From: Aplysia californica
Taxonomy: Eukaryota; Mollusca; Gastropoda; Aplysiida; Aplysiidae
Reading direction: 5' to 3'
NCBI RefSeq assembly: GCF_000002075.1
Contig: NW_004797322.1
Location: 1,423,276 to 1,443,813 of the forward strand
DNA length: 20,538 nucleotides
The notes beneath the pieces were generated by a model. The model was not told where the DNA came from. It saw only the letters and a list, made by a program, of their open reading frames with translations, and did no database searches. Shown here in pieces: positions 15,798 through 20,538 of the stretch. A program made the translations under genes and the position numbers. The first letter of the stretch is position 1; every line of letters begins with the position of its first letter.

Positions 15798-15831
15798 AAT
15801 AATAATAATAATAATAATTTATTCATTTATT
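15798..15831 (-). promoter_or_regulatory. Poly(A) signals of the MADF-BESS gene next to an (ATT)n tract
   Basis: On the minus strand AATAAA occurs twice, at 15831-15826 and 15823-15818, 25 to 40 bases after the stop codon at 15859-15857, followed by (ATT)n and then GTATTTGACTTCTGCTTTTC. The 3' UTR would be only about 60 bases. The signals look as if they belong to a microsatellite or retroposon tail. Confidence 0.5.
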
Positions 15832-15856
15832 TACAAAAAGGAAGAGTAAAAAGAAA

Positions 15857-16104
15857 TCAGTCCTGCTGATCCAGCAAGTCCATGAGGAGTGATGTTGTTT
15901 GAGAAACAAACACCCTCCTGCTTCGTTCCGTAAGTTGTCTTATAAACGGTACTAGGCTCCAGAAAATCTGTAATTCAGGCTGCAGGGCTGGTGGTGGCAC
16001 TGTTTGGAATTCAAGAGCAGGAGGAGGTGGGGGGACCCTTTTTCTAGATTCCAGGAATGTTTCTTGGTTGGGGTCCACGTGTAGGGCTTTCCTCTTCCTA
16101 TCTC
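15857..16104 (-). CDS. MADF-BESS exon 4 (proline-rich linker and BESS motif, stop TGA)
   Basis: The acceptor is TTTGTGATACACAG ending at 16105. Two bases finish a GGA codon, then 81 codons and TGA follow. It encodes DRKRK, PPPPP, PPPALQPE and the BESS helix pair. The hydrophobic spacing of IFWSLVPFIRQLTERSRRVF is typical of BESS. Confidence 0.9.
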
Positions 16105-19100
16105 CTGTGTATCACAAAGGCAGAGTAGATCAGAATTAAGCGGGTGGTTTGAGGCCAACCCTTTCATGGATCTTGGGGATGAGGAGGGAGGAGTAGCTAT
16201 AGCATTGTACTGCCTGCAATGATACCTATTCTCCAACCAAAAAAGTAAGTAAGTAAGGGTGGATGGAGGGCATCACTGGTAGATCCTACTACTACTTTTT
16301 TTTGCCTGTGTTGTTTTTGTCGGTTTGTCTTACTTTTTCCCCAGCACTAAATGACCACTATTGTGTCAATGTGGCTCTCTTTACTCAACAAACAAGTAGG
16401 CCTATAATAGTTTGAGTAAATCAGAATCAATTACCTGAGTAATAATAATAAGAATAGTGTGTCCACCATGAACTGATGATGATCTTTAACTTTAACATCC
16501 AAGGAGGAAGAGAAGTATGGACCTAGCACACTACCACAGACAGTTAGCATGGTTAAGAGAGTAAAAATATAGAAAATAATAGAAAGCAGCTTGTAATATT
16601 AAAAACACCCCAACAACTCGCTGCAGATAGCAGTACCTTTCCCAGTCCTAAAGTGGTGTGCTTATCTGCCTTAACATTCCGTTGATTGGTTAAACTTAAA
16701 CCTTTTTTTACTTTGGCTGAACTTATGACTTTCTAAGCCCTATATTTTCTTTTTAGAAGAATTTTCGAAAAACTGAGCACTTGTGGTCTTCTGCGCCAGT
16801 GTCATTGTAGAGATTTGACGGTCTTGATTTTCTTGCTTCTCTTCTTCATAAAAACTATTCTTAAAATGTGCAACAATAGCAAATAACAAGCCATTGAGCT
16901 GTTTATTTTTTAGGTAGACAATGAAGATAATAATTCTACAGTCTGAGATCCACCATATCATTCTTGATAACAGCCATTGACAATGAAATGAATAGCTTTA
17001 GATGTAGTCAACCCAGTTCCATAGTTGAGAGTCCAATACTACACATGCAACGATAAAACCAAAGGAAAAGGAATAAGCAAGGGAATGCTTAGATCTTGTT
17101 TTATTTATTCTAAATCCACCAGCACCTGTGATGTAGTGGTTAGGTGCTACACTGTCACATGCAGTAAGATGCAGCAGATTCAAGTTTGATTCCCAAGTGG
17201 GGAGAACACTTTTATTTGGATCTTGGATTTTCTGCTGGGATGTTGAGTCCCTCTCAGCACAGGTTGTCCCTGACAGGCAGGGTCAAAAGCCCAGCTTCGA
17301 AATGTTCTAGATTGTGTCGATTGAGGTGTAAAAAAACAACTACATAAAAGAATTCTCGTCATTCGAAATCTAGAAAACGGTCAGATTATCATTGAGGAGA
17401 GAGGACCAGAGAGAAGGTGAGAAGCACATTTATGGGACGTAAAAACTGAAAGGAAAAATCTACTAATTTAGTCCTTACAGTAGAGAAACGAATTTGTTTG
17501 TTAAATATATATATACATATAAATATATATGTATATATTATATATATAAATGTATATATATATATAACACAATGTAAAATAAAAACATCTGCTTTACCTT
17601 TCATCATTGGTGCTGATGAAGCTTGTTCATACGTCGTTACGATATCTCCCGTCACGGTCTCATCTGTGTCTGTGTACTCTTGCTTCTGTTCCTGAAGTTC
17701 CACACAAAGTTCCAAGTCAGGACTGCAGGATGAGGATGTCTGTTGATCAAAACCATAACAAATGGTGAAATGGTATGGGTTTAACGGCCCTATCAACACT
17801 ATTAGCTTATTTAAGAGTCGGCACCTCCAAGTTTAACGTCCATCTTTGAAAGGACCGAGCCGAGTTGGAAATTCGTGTAAAGTGCCTTTTCCAATGACAC
17901 AACGTCGGACCGAGCTGAGGCTTGAACCCCCGAACATGCAATCTCACGACTACAAGTCTGGCAGACCTTCAAAACCATAAAACATTCAATAGTTTATTGA
18001 CCAATACATTCTAGTACATACATTGCAAAACATGCCCATTGCTACAAATTTTCAGGTCCATTGTATTTCTTTGAGTCTAAAACAAATAGGCCTACATTGT
18101 GAAATTCGTACATACCTTAACCAAAAGATTCCCCCCTCCCACTGATTTTGTTACAGACAAGCAGAACTCTAGTCAGCAAGCTGCATTTAAGGTCTACACA
18201 TTTTACACCAGTTGTTTTACTACTCCAACTATATCCATTTTAGACTGTCCACACTTCCACACTGACACTCATAAGCAAAAGGTGACACCAAGGAGGGTGT
18301 GGGGCGAGGGTGAAAGTTTTCCCCTAAAATTAGGAAGGTAAACAAAAAAGAAAGCAAAAAAAAAGAAAGTGATTTCATTTTGAACTTGTCCATCTGTTGT
18401 TGCCCACATATTTATTTTTTTAACGGGTGAGATTGCCCCTGTTTTTTGTAGAAAGCATTGATTAACAAATTGATTGAAATGAATGTTTATATATCTCTAG
18501 TTTAAATTAAATGAATAATTTCAATAATCTTACAAGATATACCTTGTTAGTGAAATGCATTAAATGCTTGTACCAAAAAAAACCCATATAAATCAAAACA
18601 TATATAAACTGTCGAAATTATTTAGGACCGCCACCCTTTATCAAGGAGTACAGCAGTTGTCTTACACAGGTGAACGTCGTACACAGTGTTATTATTATGT
18701 ACTAAATACACAAGGGAGGTAATGTGAAGTGGCCCTTTGTACAAGGGATTGTCAAATATACAGGTAACCGCTGTGCAGGTTTGACTGTTATTAGTTACTG
18801 CACGTTTAGTGTAGGCTACATTACTCACATGTGCCTCATCTTGTATTTGTTGCCTCACATGGTCCTTCAGGAAGGACATTTGGCGAAATAAATACCACAG
18901 TGGCTGTTTTCCAGGCTTAGATGCACTGCGGAGTTGATGTTGTGTCAGTGTTCTCTTGTATGTGGCCCTGAACTGGGACCACGTTGTTTTACAAAAAGTG
19001 ACTGTTACAGAGAAGGAAAAAAGCCAGCAGTTTTAAGATCACCATGTGTAACCATAGCACACATAAGGGCTAAAAGCAAGAATAAGGAAATAAATAATTC

Positions 19101-20318
19101 TAGTACAAATTTTGATTATAGTTTCTAATTATTACGGGATTATATATTGTACTGTCTTTAAAATTATACTTAGTTCTTCTTTGTTTAAGATTTCAGATTT
19201 CTAGTAAGTAGTAGAAGCAAGTTTTCAAAGTACACTACAAGCTTGGGGCTGAAAACGTGGAGTTCGATTCCAGAGGGAGGAGAAATTTTTATCAAGTATC
19301 TCGTTCTTTCTGCTGGGATGTTGTATCCTTCTCAGCTCTTGTTGTTCCTGACAGGCAGGGTGGGAGCCCGCCTCCTGAATGATCTAAATTTTGTTGATGG
19401 GGGCATTTTTAAAAAGACAAAAAAACATCACTGCAAGGAAAGCTGGTACATGAAGTATGGGAGGCAATTGGAACCAACAAAATCACTGCCACAAACCACT
19501 GAGTCACTTTGTCAAATCACACAAATGTTTTTCACTCTGTGGCAATATCCAAATTGTATAAGTGCCCTTGGTTTTATATTTTACGAGCTGAGACAGATGG
19601 CTACCTCAGAATTACAAAGTTCTGTCTGCTCAATACCTAGTTTTGAGAAATTTGACGTCATAATTAATTAGTTTCACAATGTGTCAAGCTTTTTCGAATG
19701 CGATTCTTTGAATATCTTGATAACGACTACGAATTTTCTTACGATTTTAATAGAGGAGATAGAGCATTCGCTTTCTGACCTCACGCTCTTAGTAACATAA
19801 AATGGCCAAAAATGTCACGATAGAACTTTGTAATTCTGAGGTAGGGAGATGCAGATGACATTTTCGCTTTTGTTGATTGGTGACTATGGACATCAATGTA
19901 CGTGATGCAGGTGTTTTCAAAAACATTCATCATTTGCTGATCAAGCAAAAGTAACTCTCGTTTTGAGGAAGAATGTGACAAATGACTGAAAGAGAGGAAG
20001 GGAACAAACTTTACCCCCAACATAGTGTCCATCTGAATGTGTGCTGTACGTTCACAACATACTTACTAACATAATGGAGAAATTGCTGATAGTCTCCTCT
20101 CAAGGCAATTATTTTGGTCAACGTGATATTGTTGACTAGAGACGAGTTCGGGGTAGCTACATACCATCTCGCCCTATTTCCCTGGAAACAGCTGTCCACG
20201 CCATTTCTGTGCTGTTTCTGTTCTTGTATCCTTTACAATTTATGTTATACAGCACGTCCCTTTTTTGCACGGCGTAAATGAGGCTCTCCGCAACATCAAG
20301 TGGCATTTGACGTGACAT
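15857..20318 (-). CDS. MADF-BESS domain protein (Adf-1-like transcription factor), four coding exons, complete
   Basis: Exons, in transcript order, are 20318-20165, 19001-18829, 17739-17598 and 16104-15857. They give 238 residues. MADF is a Myb/SANT-like DNA-binding domain and BESS a short protein-interaction motif; the pair defines nuclear regulators such as insect Adf-1. MADF spans about residues 11-105: LIYAVQKRDVLYN, Trp41 in MAWTAVSREIG, Trp59 in TTWSQFRATYKR and Trp87 in PLWYLFRQMSFLKDHV. Next come an acidic, Glu/Asp/Thr-rich linker (about 110-157), a basic DRKRK (158-162, possible nuclear signal), a five-proline run (181-185) and a BESS motif (about 201-235: LQIFWSLVPFIRQL...MDLL). Intron phases are 1, 0 and 1, and all junctions keep frame. 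An in-frame TGA at 20339-20337 precedes the start. Target genes are unknown. It could be a domesticated gene, since MADF also occurs in transposon-derived proteins, but nothing here shows that. Confidence 0.9.
16225..16460. repeat. Intron 3: GTAA repeat, block shared with 5205-5245, and AAT run
   Basis: GTAAGTAAGTAAG at about 16244-16256 is a short microsatellite. The block near 16320-16365 is similar to 5205-5245. AATAATAATAA lies at 16441-16451. From 16460 to 17120 I see nothing else. Confidence 0.5.
17121..17348 (+). mobile_element. tRNA-derived SINE, family 1, copy 2
   Basis: AGCACCTGTGATGTAGTGGT and TAGGTGCTACACTGTCACAT form the tRNA-like head and CAAGTTTGATTCCCAAG the B-box. The body TCTGCTGGGATGTTGAGTCC, CTCAGCACAGGTTGTCCCTG, ACAGGCAGGGTC and TAGATTGTGTCGATTGAGG follows. 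This is the least decayed copy in the window. It lies antisense in MADF-BESS intron 3. Confidence 0.85.
17504..17566. repeat. AT-rich microsatellite beside the exon 3 donor
   Basis: Interrupted TATA runs end about 30 bases from the exon 3 splice donor (17597). Overlapping Ile/Tyr-rich frames are artefacts. Confidence 0.9.
17598..17739 (-). CDS. MADF-BESS exon 3 (acidic linker)
   Basis: The acceptor is GGTTTTGATCAACAG ending at 17740 and the donor is GATGAAAG|GTAAAG. It holds 47 codons plus one base. The product is polar and acidic with many Thr, Ser, Glu and Asp (for example EYTDTDETVTGD) and no fold is expected. Both flanking phases (0 in, 1 out) agree with the neighbouring exons, which is the main support, since the sequence alone is not diagnostic. 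Confidence 0.8.
17818..17968 (-). mobile_element. tRNA-derived SINE, family 2, head only
   Basis: On the minus strand, GTAGTCGTGAGATTGCATGT, then TCGGGGGTTCAAGCCTCAGC (B-box), then GGAAAAGGCACTTTACACGA. The last block is shared with the SINE at 4828. The 3' part is missing or too decayed to see. Confidence 0.65.
17970..18600. other. MADF-BESS intron 2, unassigned part
   Basis: Nothing supported. The 80-codon plus frame at 18099-18341 has no motifs. Confidence 0.5.
18607..18787. mobile_element. Probable relative of the MITE at 745-990, beside the exon 2 donor
   Basis: The end near 18787, read on the minus strand, is CAGTCAAACCTGCACAGCGG, close to CAGTCAAACCTGCTCTAACG of the first copy. Inside, GAAGTGGCCCTTTGTACAAG and ATACAGGTAACCGCTGT echo GAAGTGACCGTTTGTACAGG and TACAGGTGGCCGTTAG. 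The other end (CTGTCGAAATTATTTAGGAC then CGCCACCC) is a weak inverted match, so that boundary is uncertain. The 17 bp unit is not expanded here. Confidence 0.5.
18829..19001 (-). CDS. MADF-BESS exon 2 (second half of the MADF domain)
   Basis: The acceptor is TTTTCCTTCTCTGTAACAG ending at 19002 and the donor is GAGGCACAT|GTGAGT. Two bases finish a GTC (Val) codon and 57 codons follow. TTWSQFRATYKRTL and PLWYLFRQMSFLKDHV are the third-helix and C-terminal signatures of MADF. Confidence 0.92.
19230..19430 (+). mobile_element. tRNA-derived SINE, family 1, copy 3 (head decayed)
   Basis: GTGGAGTTCGATTCCAGAGG is the B-box; then TTTTTATCAAGTATCTCG, TCTGCTGGGATGTTGTATCC, TTCCTGACAGGCAGGGTGGG and GAATGATCTAAATTTTGTTG follow in the same order as in the other copies. 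The A-box region is not recognisable. A 142-codon frame (19243-19671) crosses this SINE and the next MITE and is not a gene. Confidence 0.8.
19601..19844. mobile_element. MITE family M1, copy 2 (uninterrupted, 244 bp)
   Basis: The ends are CTACCTCAGAATTACAAAGT then TCTGTC and, on the minus strand from 19844, CTACCTCAGAATTACAAAGT then TCTATC: 25 of 26 bases agree. It is the empty-site reference for the nested MITE at 3881-4059. No clear target duplication was found. It lies in MADF-BESS intron 1. Confidence 0.9.
20165..20318 (-). CDS. MADF-BESS exon 1 (start codon and first half of MADF)
   Basis: The start ATG is at 20318-20316 (context GATGAG|ATGT, purine at -3) and the donor is CGAGATG|GTATGT, leaving phase 1. 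MSRQMPLDVAESLIYAVQKR then DVLYN and EMAWTAVSREIG match the N-terminal MADF signature. A good splice acceptor (TTTATTTCTCAG, AG at 20325-20324) lies 6 bases before the ATG, so a 5' non-coding exon, or less likely a further coding exon, may exist outside the window. Confidence 0.88.
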
Positions 20319-20461
20319 CTCATCTGAGAAATAAATTCATTGCATTTAAACACACAACTTCATCTTTATTTGTAGTAGGTGTAATGTTTGTTATCAAATG
20401 TGGTGTACTTAATATTCATCATTTTTAATGTGTCTGTCTGTGTGAAGAATATTTTGGTGAG

Positions 20462-20481
20462 TAATCGTATATTGTTTGTGT

Positions 20482-20538
<57 letters not shown>
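20462..20538. repeat. (TG)n microsatellite running off the window end
   Basis: From about 20477 the sequence is TG with one GA interruption and it continues beyond the end. It lies upstream of the MADF-BESS coding start. The stretch 20340-20460 holds nothing else I can support. Confidence 0.95.

Noticed and set aside
15952-16236. 94-codon minus-strand frame overlapping exon 4
   Set aside because: It is a shadow in another frame of the BESS exon; the exon 4 frame fits splice phase and motif.
19243-19671. 142-codon plus-strand frame
   Set aside because: It crosses a SINE and runs into a MITE, antisense to the MADF-BESS gene, with no family motif.

Overview
This is intron-rich, AT-rich animal DNA from an invertebrate, probably a lophotrochozoan such as a mollusc (inference). 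Signs are short exons with GT-AG introns, a MADF-BESS gene (a family best known from insects and other invertebrates), several tRNA-derived SINE families, many small inverted-repeat DNA transposons and long microsatellites. There are no bacterial-type genes, no CRISPR array and no recognisable retrovirus-like element.

Two host genes lie tail to tail. On the + strand, four exons (526-723, 4267-4376, 6021-6110, 10065-10223) encode the C-terminal 185 residues or so of a DNase II-type acid endonuclease; the 5' exons lie before the window. On the - strand, four exons (20318-20165, 19001-18829, 17739-17598, 16104-15857) join in perfect phase into an apparently complete 238-residue MADF-BESS protein of the Adf-1 type. 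Neither gene appears as one long open frame; both were assembled from splice sites, matching intron phases and family motifs. No functional link between them is implied.

The rest is introns, the long 3' flank of the DNase II gene (10224 to about 14480) and repeats. The main ones are: two copies of an ~800 bp pogo/Tigger-like non-autonomous element (9238-10023, 14749-15570), the first ending 41 bp before the last DNase II exon; two copies of a MITE starting CTACCTCAGAATTAC (3767-4209, 19601-19844), the first carrying a second, 179 bp MITE nested inside it; a TA-flanked MITE with an expanded 17 bp minisatellite just after an exon (745-990) and a probable relative beside another splice donor (18607-18787); four copies of one tRNA-derived SINE (2493, 15573 on the - strand, 17121, 19230); two copies of a second SINE (4828; 17818 on the - strand); and four copies of a minus-oriented retroposon 3' end with a hairpin showing a compensatory base-pair change. 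GA, TG, AT and poly-C tracts complete the picture.
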